From positions 1 through 64,000 of the forward strand of contig CAWEYR010000021.1 in the NCBI GenBank assembly GCA_963813345.1: a stretch of 64,000 nt of DNA, in the 5' to 3' direction. Below, piece by piece: positions 41,612-52,030 of this stretch. Within the stretch, counting starts at the first letter, position 1. Each line of letters starts with the position of its first letter. This stretch comes from CAWDDA01 sp963813345. GTDB lineage: Bacteria; Acidobacteriota; Blastocatellia; RBC074. Made by a program: the position numbers and the translations under genes. Under the pieces are notes generated by a model. It had not been told where the DNA came from. It saw only the letters and a list, made by a program, of their open reading frames with translations, and ran no database searches.

Positions 41612-43670
41612 TCATGCCCCACGCTTCCTACGCAGTACGACCACCGAGCGCGCGCTCACCGGGTAGCTCGCACTTTTCAGTTTGGGTTCCTTCCCCGGTT
41701 CAACGATGTCCTCCGGGCTGGGCTTTGCCGTATCGACCACGCGCAGCCATCCTGACCCTGCGGATTCCGGAATGGTGAACATCATGTCCTCCCAGCGTGC
41801 GTTGATCATCACGTAGAGGTCGTCGTCACCGACCGATTCGCCGTCGAGCAAGTAGGCCAGAGACCGCGATTCATGACCCGAAGTCCACCGGTCCATCTGG
41901 TCCAAACCACTTCACGCTCTCACGCCAGAACGTCTGCCGTGCGATCGACGGATGCGCTTTTCGAAACGCGATCATCAGTTTGAAGAAACGGAAGACGTCA
42001 CGGTTCTTCTCGAGATTGCTCCAGTCGAGCCACGTGATCTCGTTGTCCTGATTGTAAGGATTATTGTTCCCGCGCTGACTATTGAGGAACTCGTCGCCGG
42101 CTACAATCATCGGCAAGCCGTTCGAAAGCAGAAGAAAAGCACAAAAGTTCTTCGCCTGCTGCCGGCGCAATGCAAGCACTTCCTTGGGCGCACCCGCATC
42201 ACCTTCCCAACCGCAGTTCCAACTTAAGTTGTCATTCGTGCCGTCCGTGTTGTCGTGGCCGTTGGCGTCGTTGTGCTTGCGATCGTAGGCCACAAGGTCG
42301 TAGAGACAAAAACCGTCGTGCGCGGTGATGAAGTTGACACTCTGATGCGGGCGGCGCGTGTCATCGAACCCATCGGGAAAGAGGTCGTCGCTCCCATAGA
42401 GCCGCGTCATCAGCGCGCTCACCTTGCCCGGCTCACCGCGCACGAACGAGCGAATGTCGTCACGGAAGAGCCCGTTCCATTGCAGCCACGCCTGGCCGGG
42501 GAAGCCTCGACCCAGTTGATAGCTCGAAATGTCCCACGCCTCGGCCACCAGCCTGATGTTGAACAGACGCGCAAGCAACCCGATCTCCGATACGAGCGAC
42601 GCCTCGTGAATTCCCATTGTGCCATCAGCGGCGCGGGAGAAAATCGACGCGAGGTCGAAACGGAAGCCATCTATGCCCATATTCCGCGCCCAGAACCGCA
42701 GGCTTTCAAGCACCAGCACGCGTCCCGCCGGATGCCCGGTGCGCGCGGTATTACCGCACCCAGTATCGTTAACGTATGCCGCGATCATCGGGCGTGAGCA
42801 GGTAGTAGCTGTGGTTGTCGATACCTCGAAAACTGTAGGTCGGCCCGCTCTCACTTCCTTCGCTGGTATGGTTGTACACAACATCGAGCCATACCTCGAT
42901 GCCAGCCGCGTGAAATGCCTTCACCATCTCGCGGAACTCTGCAAAGGCATCACCATGAGCATATTGCTGGTGGGGCGAAAAGAAGTGCAGCGTCATGTAG
43001 CCCCAGTAGTTGCCTTCCTGCGGATCGAACTGATGAACGGGCAGAAGCTCGACGATCGTGATCCCGAGATCTTTGAGATACGGAATCTTTTCGGTCAGAC
43101 CGGCGAAAGTGCCGCGCTTCGCTGGTTTAACCCCGGAGTTCTCGCGCGCCGTGAACCCTTTGACATGCAGTTCATAAATGACCGCATCCCGGTTGGTGTA
43201 TCGCGGGCCTTCGGTCTGAAAAGTTCGCCGCCTTCTCCTTTCCAGGGAGACGCCCGAGCGGCGCACGCCCATCTGTTGGCCCGGGATTCGAGCACGCGGT
43301 GCGGCTGAAATCAGGTGGGAAAAATACCGACGGTGCGTAGGGATCCAGCAGAATTTTCTGTTGATCGAACCTCTGCCCGCGTTCCGGGTTGTACGGACCA
43401 TCGACGCGGTAGGCATACATCGTCGCTCCTTGAAGCTCTCTCTCCGGGATGCGGCAATGCCAGATGCTGCCGGTCTTGTGCGCCGGATGTTCGAAGCGAA
43501 ACTGGAAGACCGCGTTTGTCCGGGTCTCCTTTCGCGTAACAAAGCAGCGTCACACCCGTGGCGTGCCGCGAATAGAGCGCAAAATTGAATGCGCGTTCCT
43601 CTTCCACCCACTCGACGCCGAGCGGCCACGGACGCCCGGCAGGCATGGATCCCGGTTTTCGTTGTTTCAC
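41612..43670 (-). CDS. glgX: Glycogen debranching enzyme (isoamylase type), frameshifted
   Basis: A GH13 enzyme of about 690 residues in several frames. GTG 43670, with GAAGGGTG upstream, leads into an N-terminal CBM48-like part ([37 protein letters not shown]). The barrel has [36 protein letters not shown] with the nucleophile Asp, [12 protein letters not shown] with the acid Glu, and [19 protein letters not shown]. The C-terminus ([14 protein letters not shown]) ends at 41612. Frame changes are near 43500, 43260, 42780 and 41890. It hydrolyses alpha-1,6 branches left after phosphorylase action, which fits glgP downstream. Confidence 0.9.
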
Positions 43671-43760
43671 GTTTGTTCACCCTTCGCTCTGAATTCCTTC
43701 ACCGCGACGGCAATTCTGGTTCAACCGTCCGAGCCGCGTCAACGTGTGTTGCTGGGAGTC

Positions 43761-43950
43761 CCTCGGAGCGCCTGGGGGAGCAAGAAGTGGCGAAGATAAC
43801 CACGGAACACACGGAAGTAGAACACGGAAGAAGACGGAATTCACGGAATCCTTCTGAATCACTCTGTGAATTTCCGTTTTCTTCCGTGTTCTTCTTCCGT
43901 GTGTTCCGTGGTTATCTTCGCCACTTCTTGCTCCCCCAGGCGCTCCGAGG
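43761..43950. repeat. Long near-perfect inverted repeat type C
   Basis: Arms of about 80 bases (43761-43843 and 43870-43950) pair almost fully, carrying CCACGGAACACACGGAA units like those at 15028-15152, and outer CCTCGGAGCGCCTGGGGGAG. It ends at the stop of the M14 peptidase gene and precedes glgX, both on the minus strand, so it may end the peptidase transcript. Short frames inside it are by-products of the repeat. Confidence 0.85.
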
Positions 43951-46411
43951 CTAATTCACTGACGAAAGTATTGCGTTGAAGACGAGGGGAAACGTCGCGA
44001 GACTCTGGCCGCGATATTGGGGACGGAAGCCGAACATTACAATTCGACCCTTGCCCATCTTCACTTCCACGAGTGCGGCCTTTCCCTTGAGTAGTTGGTC
44101 CCCAAGTATCCATCCACTGAGCAACGGCGCTTCGCTTTCCGGGTAGCGCGCAATCACGCGCACTCGCGCTGCATCAGTCGCCTCGAATGCGGGGCTGGCT
44201 TCGAACCACGCTACTGAATCTTTACCCAATGGAAACGATATCGGGCTCTCTTCATCGAGTTGTATCCGCAGGATCGAACCAGGACAATAAAAATCACGCA
44301 CCGGAACGCCCTTGAGAACATTACGCACTGGAGCATTCATCTTCTCGATCGGAAAGTTTGATGCATTGTTGAACGTGATCAGCGTTCCTCCATCGCTTAC
44401 GAACTCTACCAGGGCCTTTATTCCGGCATCACCCAGTCCCCCGGCGAACTCGGTCGGATATCTTCCAAGCTGATCCTCCTCGCTGCTTCCAGCTTCGCTT
44501 CCTGCGCGTAGATCCATTGGTAATTGCAGTCGTCGACTGGTCAGGCAGAATGATCGCATCGTACTTTTCGCGAAGTTTTCCCGATCTTATTTCTGCGTCA
44601 ACCAGCGATTTATGCGGAAAGCGGTACTGATCCAACATCCAACGCGTCCATCCTTCATCCATCGATGGGGCATAGCTCTTATAAAGGCCCGCTCGTACTG
44701 AAGTCTCCGACCTGACCCGTCCCTGAATCACGACTTGCATCGGCTCTGCCTTGATCTCGGCTTCGAAGGGTGCCGCGACCGTGATCACATCGACATTCAT
44801 CAGTAGTGGCAGTGTGTGCGCGGTTACATCGTAGGGACGCCGGGGCGGACCTCCGGGATACTCGCGAAGATCCGGATAGCGCTGCCACTCGAGCAACGCC
44901 TTTGCGAACGCGGCGTACGGCTGCCGCATTAGCACGATGCGGCTGCTTGCGGGATAACGTTTGCCGTCAACCGTAAACTCGCTGCTCGCGCGCATGACTT
45001 CAACACCGCCACGCTTGAGGATCGCGACAAGCCGATCGAGTCCTTCGGTCTTGAGATAGTATCTGACCTCTTCGGCACTTGATGGCTCATTCACGATCGA
45101 ATCTTTGAGTTTTTCTTCGGTGGCATGCCGCTGTGCCTCTGTTCCACGCGCGCCCCGAATACCTTCACTCAGCAGGCGCGTCGCCTCGCGAAGCGATGAT
45201 GGCATCTCAGGCTCAGGAAGAATGAAGGCAAACGGAGCTCCCTTGCCTTCGATCGCGCGCCGCCCGATTTCTACGAACGTTCGCAAGTAATGCTCACGAT
45301 TGCGGGCTGCGTGGCTGAGAATCGCCGTGATCCCGGAACTCTGATAGTTGATGATATCGCGAATTCCCCAGCGTCCGCCCGGCCAGGGCTTTGGAAAATT
45401 CGAAGATGCGACGCCTGCATGATAGTTGATGCCCTGCGCCAGCCTGCCGGCAGGAACGTCTACCGGCGTAGCGAGTCGTGCGCTCGCTGTCTCTGAAAGA
45501 ATCCGCAGCCCCGCGTGGTAGTGGGCATAAGCGCGCGCCGGCGTCCATGCATCAAAAATTGCATTCGTCACGATGCCGGCGAATCCGTTGGTCGTCATTT
45601 CCCAGGCGACCGAGTTGCCAAGCGCGTTTACTCCCGAGATGATCGCCGGATCGATATTCGGCTCCCACGGGTCAATGTACGGAGGAACAAAGAACCGGGC
45701 ACCGATCCCGCCCATTTGATGGACGTCGTGCAGGATCTGCGGATGCCACACATTGAGGACCTTATCGACCAGGAGTTGAGTCTCGATCTGCGTAAATGCA
45801 TACCAGTCGCGATTGTTGTCGTGACCGGTGTAATGATGGTAGAGCTCCGGAGGTGGCGTGCCTTCCGATGGCGTATTCAGGGTCTTTCGGTACCAGTCAG
45901 CGACGATGTCCGTGCCGTCGGGATTCAACGATGGCACAAGAATGAGCACGACCTCATCCAGAATCTGGAGAATCTCCTTCGCGTTCGAGGATGCCAGCCG
46001 GTACGCTACTTCGGTAGCGCTGAATGTCCCGCCTACCTCAGTCGAATGGATGCTGCACGTCACGACTACAATACTCTTGCCGCGGCGAATCAGTGAGTCG
46101 GCTGTGCGCGCGTCGAAAAGCCTCGGATCCGCGAGCTGCCGTTGAATATCACGGAGTTCGTCAAGCCTCTTCAGGTTTTCTGGCGAAGAGATCGTTGCCA
46201 CGATGAACGGGCGCCCAAGCGTGGTCTTTCCAATCTCTTCGACCTGCATCCGATCACTGAACTTATCGAGCCTCTTGAAGTAGTCGACAAAAGTTACCCA
46301 GTTTGCCAGCTTTCGATCAGTTCCTATCTTGAATCCGAGACCTGATTCAGGCGGAGGAATGCTTCCCTGCAATGCCTGGGAAAGCGCGACTGCCGGGAGA
46401 CAGAGGAGCAT
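43951..46411 (-). CDS. Secreted M14 zinc carboxypeptidase-like protein, one frame change
   Basis: About 815 residues after joining frames near 44500. A hydrophobic N-terminus (LLCLPAVALSQA) precedes the M14 domain: VVTCSIHSTEVGGTFSATEV holds the HxxE zinc motif, LVPSLNPDGTDIVADWYRKT the substrate-binding block, and ILHDVHQMGGIGARFFVPPY the third zinc His. The second half is a class-I-glutamine-amidotransferase-like region (FVSDGGTLITFNNASNFPIE; KGRIVMFGFRPQYRGQ), common in this group. A one-base change upstream of 46411 would extend the signal peptide to an ATG near 46442. It likely trims peptides in the periplasm. Confidence 0.83.
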
Positions 46412-46490
46412 GACGAGGATGAGGAAGCGGACGTAGCATCATTCGGGGGATTTTTGTCATTTGCTTCATTTGCGTGATCTCGCTCATTGG

Positions 46491-47888
46491 TCAGGGCACT
46501 ATATCTTCGTTTGTGAGCTTTTCATAACGGTGAGGTTCCAGCGTGAAATACCGCGCCGGAAGGTCCGACGCACGGAACGTTTTCCACTCTGTATGAAATA
46601 CATTGGCGTCGTCCCTGAACGCATCGAAACGGCCCGGTTCTTCATCGATCTGATAAGTAATCGATCTCATTCGATTCCTGATCGACGAGACCAACAGGCT
46701 TTCGTAACCCGATCCCCAGGTCAGGATCAGCTTGTTCACGGGCACATCGCGCTCTTCGATCAGATAGCGGTTGCCTTCGCGAAACGAGAGTCGTTCAACC
46801 ATTGCCCGATGCCAATCGAGCCGCGCCGTGTAAGGTCGCGAATGGTAGACAATCAACAGAAGCCGGCTCGCGAATATGATACAGAGGCCGACGAGCGCTG
46901 CTCGCCGCAGCCTGATTGCTGGAAGCACATCAATCGCAAAAGGAATCGCGATAAAAAATGCGAGCGGCTGATACTGCAGCTCAACATAGAACCGGGCAAC
47001 TCCTCCGAGCAACGAAACATTGATCAGCAACAGGTACCCGAAAAAGAACGAGAACATCCAGACAAGCTTCAACCAGCTCCGCGTCCCGAGGTAGTAGAGC
47101 CCATTCAGAAAGAGCAGTATGACGGCAAAATAGTAGCTATCACCCACATATGACAAGAACTCGTAATTGCTCACAATCCGAAGGTAGTCCGGAAAGTGGG
47201 AAATGAAATTGCTCAGAGAATGATAGCGTATCGAGTCATACGGATTGACGAGCAGGAACGTCTTCGCTGCCCAGAACACAATCGCAAATGCCGGCAATCC
47301 CCATGCATGAACGCCTCGCCACTCCCGACGTTGCAACAAAAAGAATCCGTGCATAAAAAGAAAGGGAATGATGCTCAGCGGGTGTGCAAACACAACGAGC
47401 AAAGCGCTCAAATAGGCAAGAAAAAGGTACGTTGTACCGCCTTCAGGCGGAATCTTCCAGAGAAACCCGTACGCCAATACAGTGATCCATATCCCCAACT
47501 GAATCTGATTTGGTATCCAGAAGAACCCATGTGAAAGCATGAGAACGCCCGCTAACGCAAAGCCGAGAGCTAGCCGCGGGTTCTGGCACCAATGTGCAAT
47601 GATCGCGAATACCGCCAGCGGCCAAACGATAAACGTCAGCGAATAGACCAAAAGGATCGATCGAAGTTCAAATCCGGCTTTCGACGCCAGCAGCGGAATG
47701 ATCTGTGTGATGGCCGATGTATATCGCTCCTGCTCTATCGCCATCCCATCCTTTATCAGCAGGTTGACGATGATGAACGAGGCATCCAGAAAGCAGGTTC
47801 TTTCGAGATAGTAATACCACGCGAGAACGCCAAGCCCGGCCAGGCTTAGATAACCGAGTAGGATGTACCTGCGCTCGTCAGGCGTCAT
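46491..47888 (-). CDS. Polytopic membrane protein, glycosyltransferase-like, with in-frame repeat
   Basis: The 465-residue protein has about ten hydrophobic segments and a C-terminal soluble part of about 110 residues. An early loop (YTSAITQIIPLLASKAGFEL) lies between the first segments. I do not recognise a named family; the plan resembles large membrane glycosyltransferases of the GT-C type, but no acidic motif can be matched with certainty. A half-copy of type B repeat (47426-47454) is translated in frame as KIPPEGGTTYL in the loop after a membrane segment. It is divergent from dacB and similar in plan to the gene at 49332. Confidence 0.65.
   Translation of the reverse strand: MTPDERRYILLGYLSLAGLGVLAWYYYLERTCFLDASFIIVNLLIKDGMAIEQERYTSAITQIIPLLASKAGFELRSILLVYSLTFIVWPLAVFAIIAHWCQNPRLALGFALAGVLMLSHGFFWIPNQIQLGIWITVLAYGFLWKIPPEGGTTYLFLAYLSALLVVFAHPLSIIPFLFMHGFFLLQRREWRGVHAWGLPAFAIVFWAAKTFLLVNPYDSIRYHSLSNFISHFPDYLRIVSNYEFLSYVGDSYYFAVILLFLNGLYYLGTRSWLKLVWMFSFFFGYLLLINVSLLGGVARFYVELQYQPLAFFIAIPFAIDVLPAIRLRRAALVGLCIIFASRLLLIVYHSRPYTARLDWHRAMVERLSFREGNRYLIEERDVPVNKLILTWGSGYESLLVSSIRNRMRSITYQIDEEPGRFDAFRDDANVFHTEWKTFRASDLPARYFTLEPHRYEKLTNEDIVP
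47426..47454. repeat. Type B half-repeat inside a coding frame
   Basis: GGTACGTTGTACCGCC followed by TTCAGGCGGAATC matches one arm of the intergenic type B palindromes at 11602 and 26566. Here it lies inside an intact membrane-protein frame and adds about ten codons without a stop. Confidence 0.85.
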
Positions 47889-47913
47889 TCAGTGGGCAGT
47901 GGCCAGTGGTCGT

Positions 47914-47980
47914 GAGTTTGAGTTCAAGCTTTAGCTTGTGGTTGGCGTCCAACCCCAAGCTAAAGCTTGAACTCAAACTC
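47914..47980. repeat. Palindromic repeat type A, copy 4
   Basis: Core arms at 47920-47938 and 47956-47974, extended by GAGTTT and AAACTC to give 25-base arms. CAGTGGGCAGTGGCCAGTGG precedes it. It lies between the divergent membrane-protein and dacB genes, in what should be their promoter region. Confidence 0.9.
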
Positions 47981-48058
47981 CCTATTGAGAATTTCCAATA
48001 TGCCTGTTACTTTAACTTTGGACAAAGCAAGAGCAAGATATTCCGCTTTTGAAATCCA

Positions 48059-49327
48059 ATGAGAACCTACATCGTTCCCACCGCTCTTTTTCTTTTAGCC
48101 ATCATAAGTATCGCATGTACGAGAGGAGATGGAGCAGTCGCTCCAGAGGTTGTACGACCACCAGTACCTCGCCCGGAATGTCGGGCCGTCGATACGTTTC
48201 GCGAGAGATTGCGGAGCGAAGGGCGTGATCCGGCAAGTCATGGAGTCTATGTCGAAGCGCTCAAGGACCATTCGGCTCTTGCAGCCTCGAATGAAGATGT
48301 CCTCTACAACCCTGCGTCAGTCGTTAAGATTGCAACCTCGACTGCAGCTCTCGATGCGCTCGGTTCGGACCATCGGTTTGTCACAGAATTCCGCAGCGAT
48401 GCCGAACTGGACAAACAGAAGGGGCTCCTCAAAGGCGATCTGATTCTCGTGAGTGGCCGCGACCCTTCGTTTTCGATCGCCGATGCACGAGCGGCTGGCG
48501 ACGCGCTACGTCAACTTGGCATACAACGTGTTGCGGGCGATCTTGTTGTGGTTGGACCATTCATCTGCAACGAGAACTCTCAAACCGACATTTCTGCCGG
48601 CGTCTTTCGCCGACAAAGTCGCGTTCCAATCCTGGGACGAACACGGTTCGAGGAAGGACCTGACAGTTCGGTTGCAACGTCGGGACGGATTCTTTTCAGA
48701 CTCGAATCTGACCGCCTGCTCGAGATTATCAAGTATCAGAATGCCTTCAGCGTGAATGCGATGGCAGATATGCTCGCATCACACTTCGGCGGTGCCGACG
48801 GAGTTCGCAGGTTCCTGATCGCGAAGGTCGGGATCAACTCTCAAGAGATCTGCCTCTCAGCAGCGTCAGGTCTTGACTTCAACCGTCTTTCTGCAAAAGC
48901 TACCGTCGGAATAGTAAGAACACTTGTCGAATGGCTTACTAATCACGGCATCGCGCCAGAAGCTGTTATGCCGGTCGCTGGCATTGAAAGCAGCACGCTC
49001 GCTGATCGCTTTACCGAGTCACAGTACGCCGGGAGTGTAGTCGCCAAGACGGGTACACTTCATCACAGCGACGGAGGCGTCGCAACACTTGCAGGCATCG
49101 CCTACACTACCGGCCATGGCCCTGTGCTCTTTGCGCTTTATGACATGGCTGGCGGGCGCGGCGTCGAGCATCTCAGACGGTTGCAAGATGACTTTCTAAA
49201 AGACCTCATGGCGGAGTTCGGCGGCGCCGATACTCGATCGTCAAACCACAATCCCTCAGAAAGCCACCGGGAGACCAGGAGACCGGTCAGCAGGCTTCTG
49301 TTCCCCGGCGATCAGAATTCCGACTGA
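48059..49327 (+). CDS. dacB: D-Ala-D-Ala carboxypeptidase/endopeptidase, PBP4 (S13) family, lipoprotein-like
   Basis: The 422-residue protein has the three penicillin-binding motifs: SVVK (Ser87, Lys90), SVN (231-233) and KTG (330-332). A signal segment (TALFLLAIISIAC) ends in a lipobox-like SIAC with Cys20, suggesting a lipid-anchored periplasmic enzyme. DacB-type proteins trim or cut peptidoglycan cross-links. It is a little shorter than E. coli PBP4 (477 residues). The last 35 residues are polar and unconserved-looking. The next gene starts 4 bases after the stop, so dacB leads a three-gene envelope operon. Confidence 0.87.
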   Translation: MRTYIVPTALFLLAIISIACTRGDGAVAPEVVRPPVPRPECRAVDTFRERLRSEGRDPASHGVYVEALKDHSALAASNEDVLYNPASVVKIATSTAALDALGSDHRFVTEFRSDAELDKQKGLLKGDLILVSGRDPSFSIADARAAGDALRQLGIQRVAGDLVVVGPFICNENSQTDISAGVFRRQSRVPILGRTRFEEGPDSSVATSGRILFRLESDRLLEIIKYQNAFSVNAMADMLASHFGGADGVRRFLIAKVGINSQEICLSAASGLDFNRLSAKATVGIVRTLVEWLTNHGIAPEAVMPVAGIESSTLADRFTESQYAGSVVAKTGTLHHSDGGVATLAGIAYTTGHGPVLFALYDMAGGRGVEHLRRLQDDFLKDLMAEFGGADTRSSNHNPSESHRETRRPVSRLLFPGDQNSD

Positions 49328-49331
49328 AGCC

Positions 49332-50898
49332 ATGCCATCGTTTGCCCGGTCCAGGCAATCAGGTCTTCTACCGGCGCTTTCTGTTCTTTTCGTAGCCTCG
49401 ACACTCATCGCATTCAACGGCGGCATTGCGATCGGAGTCTCAAATCACGTCGGACTGATTCCGGTTGTCCGCCGCATCTTGAATCCGGGTTACCTTCCCG
49501 GGGATTTCAACATCGAGCTACGCCTCTTCCACCACAGAGTTTTCGCTTACATACTCGCTCTCTTGTCGTCTGTTGCTGGAGAAGACCGCGCAATCATTAT
49601 TCTCCATATTCTGAGCTTTGTTGCGCTCGCTGCAGCGCTCTACTTTCTTTGCAGGTCACTTGGTCTTCCGCTTCATTACTACATCTTCCTCGGACTTCTG
49701 ATTGCATTTAATGCCGCGTGGACAGGTCTCGGCCTCGAAGAGAACAACTTTGCCGGCAATCGTGAGATCCAACCGACGACGCTGGCTCACGCATTTGTGA
49801 TCGCCGGGACTGGAGCGTTGATCAAACAAAGATGGAAGCTGGCAGCACTGTTTGCGGGCCTCGCAACGTTGCTGCATCTGCAGATTGGTCTGATCTTTGT
49901 CATCTTGATCTCGCCACTTTACGCAGCGCACCTGCGCAAGTTCAGCGTCCGCGAAATGGCCCTGATCCTGACCGGCTTCTTAGTGCCTGCCCTTCCAGCG
50001 CTGCTCGACTTGAAAAAAATGTTTGAGCGCGGCGTAGCAGATTCGGCCTTTACGCTTTCGTACCTGCAATGGCGAATGCCACATCATTTCGAGTTGATCT
50101 CCATCGACGGCCGCGCTCTGGGTAACGGCTCATCTAGTGGTTCTCTGTCTCGTTTATTTCTGGTTACGGAGAAACAACAACCCGGCGATGCACGGAGCAG
50201 GTATTTTGCTGACACTCAGCATCACGCTCGCGATGCTTACGCTGATCCACTTTGCAGACTACTATCTCCTTCATTGGGGGACGACGCTCAAAGCCCAGTT
50301 TCCACGGCTCACCCCGGTCATCACAGTCTTCGGATCTGTCGCGGCGCTTGTCTTTCTTCACGAATGGAAGCCGACGGAAGACAGGAAGAAGTGGCGGACC
50401 ATCATAATCAGCGTTCTTGCCTTAGCTGTCGTCGTTGATGCCGTTTGGCGAATCAGAAAGGAATCGGTTTCGTTCGAACCACGCATCACTCGATATGCAG
50501 AACAGCGAAGCGATTGGGTCGACGTGTGTCGATGGATCAAGGCTAACGGGCCGACGGACACAACCTTTCTCGCGCCCCCCGGCCTCTACGGTTTTACCTA
50601 TCTCACCGACCGTTCGAGCGTCGTCGAATTCAAGATCAATCCCGACGGCGGTCAATTCCTCGCGCAGTGGTACGAACGTCTGAAGGACCTGAGCGGTGGA
50701 GCACTTCCAACTGCCAGAGGCTTGGCGGCTCGTCGGCCACTGGACCGCGCGTTTGCTGCTCTTGATGAAACGCAGATGCTGACTCTTGCTCGAAAGTACA
50801 ATGCACGAGCTGCTGTCCTTCCGTCGTCGTCAAAAGCTGCTTTCCCTGTTTTGTACCAGAACAAGGGATTTCGAGTGGTAGAGTTGCCCGAGCAATGA
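49332..50898 (+). CDS. Polytopic membrane protein, one frame change
   Basis: About 520 residues after joining frames near 50130. There are about ten hydrophobic segments, an early loop (SNHVGLIPVVRRILNPGYLP; GDFNIELRLFHHRVFAYILA), and a C-terminal soluble domain (WVDVCRWIKANGPTDTTFLA; PPGLYGFTYLTDRSSVVEFK). The tail, which places a residue set after the membrane domain, resembles those of polysaccharide-related membrane proteins, but no family is certain. It lies 4 bases after dacB and overlaps the flippase-like gene by ATGA, so the three genes are probably coupled. An envelope polysaccharide role is inferred. Confidence 0.65.
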
Positions 50899-51878
50899 GA
50901 AGCCGCTCTCGCGTTCTAACAGCCATCACTCTTATTCTCGCGACTGCACTCTTCGCTTATGCGTTGCAGACGGCCGGAACAGAGGAAGTCCTCTCGCGCG
51001 TGCGTTCGTTAGGCTGGGGTTTCGCCCTTATCGTTGCCATCTCGGCCCTGCGAATCCTTTTGCGGGCGATTGCCTGGCATCACTGCATTCCGAAGGATCA
51101 GACGCAGGTCAGACTCCGCCATTTGATTGAAGCGCGACTCATAGGAGACGCAGCCGGCCACTTGACGCCGGCAGGTCTTCTGGCATCTGAACCCGCTCGT
51201 CTGCTCGTGCTTCGCGGGCGCCTTCCACTCGAGATCGCCACACATTCGCTCGCTGTTGAAACCCTGACCTACACAATGACCAGCTGCTTTATGGTTCTGG
51301 CGGGTACGGTTGTTCTTTTGCTCTCTTTCGCCGTCAACGAAGAACTGCGGACTCTGAGCGTGATCGCGCTGGGAGTAATGCTTATTGTTCTTGTGCTCGT
51401 GACAATTGCCGTTCTCCGCCGCTGGACGATTCTCACCGCGATTGGAGAGCTGCTGCGACGCGGATTGCATATGGCTGGCTTCAGCCGCCGATGGAAACAA
51501 CAGGTGGAAATTCTGCACCGTTTCGAGACCTACGTTCTCGATTACTACAGAGGCCGACCAGCTGACTTTGTCATCGTCAATGGCTACGAAGGACTGTTTC
51601 ATCTTGCTGGTGTTGCCGAGACCTGGGTCACACTTTACTTGCTCGGTCAGGAAGCATCGATCCTGATCGCATTTACACTGGAGGCAACAAATCGCGCGGT
51701 GAATATGCTTTTCTCATTCATACCCGCACGTGTCGGTGTTGATGAAGCCGGGTCGGGCCTGCTGACGGCAGCGCTGGGATTAGGAGGAGCCGCTGGAGTC
51801 GCTCTGGCGATAGTCAGAAAGGCGAGAGTGCTTCTGTGGACGGCTGTTGGAATGGTGGCGTTCTATCGCATGAGATAG
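50895..51878 (+). CDS. Flippase-like membrane protein (LPG synthase TM / UPF0104 family)
   Basis: The 327-residue protein has seven or eight membrane segments and typical family blocks: IGDAAGHLTPAGLLASEPAR, a long helix, and FSFIPARVGVDEAGSGLLTA near the C-terminus, with GLGGAAGVALAIVRKARVLL after it. Members are the membrane part of lysylphosphatidylglycerol synthases or stand-alone flippase-like proteins; the catalytic aminoacyl-transferase domain is missing here. The ATG overlaps the previous gene's stop (ATGA). It likely works in lipid or glycolipid translocation with the upstream gene. Frame intact. Confidence 0.83.
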   Translation: MRSRSRVLTAITLILATALFAYALQTAGTEEVLSRVRSLGWGFALIVAISALRILLRAIAWHHCIPKDQTQVRLRHLIEARLIGDAAGHLTPAGLLASEPARLLVLRGRLPLEIATHSLAVETLTYTMTSCFMVLAGTVVLLLSFAVNEELRTLSVIALGVMLIVLVLVTIAVLRRWTILTAIGELLRRGLHMAGFSRRWKQQVEILHRFETYVLDYYRGRPADFVIVNGYEGLFHLAGVAETWVTLYLLGQEASILIAFTLEATNRAVNMLFSFIPARVGVDEAGSGLLTAALGLGGAAGVALAIVRKARVLLWTAVGMVAFYRMR

Positions 51879-52020
51879 TGCTGAGTGCTCAGTGGCCGAG
51901 TGCTGAGTCAAGTGTAGCTTGGAGTTCAAGCTTCAGCTTGTTCATTCAAGGCCTCACGAATGCAACCCCAAGCTAAAGCTTGAACTCAAACCCCTTACTC
52001 AGCACTCAGCCACTGATCAC
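51879..52020. repeat. Composite palindromic repeat type A, copy 5
   Basis: Core arms GAGTTCAAGCTTCAGCTTG (51922-51940) and CAAGCTAAAGCTTGAACTC (51969-51987). Outer arms carry GTGCTGAGTGCTCAGTGGC (51879-51897) and CTCAGCACTCAGCCACTGA, unlike the outer arms of copies 3 and 6. It lies between convergent stops. Confidence 0.88.
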
Positions 52021-52030
52021 CGGCTCATTT

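Noticed and set aside
43761..43950. Possible insertion-sequence remnant
   Set aside because: No transposase frame lies between the arms; the loop is only about 26 bases.
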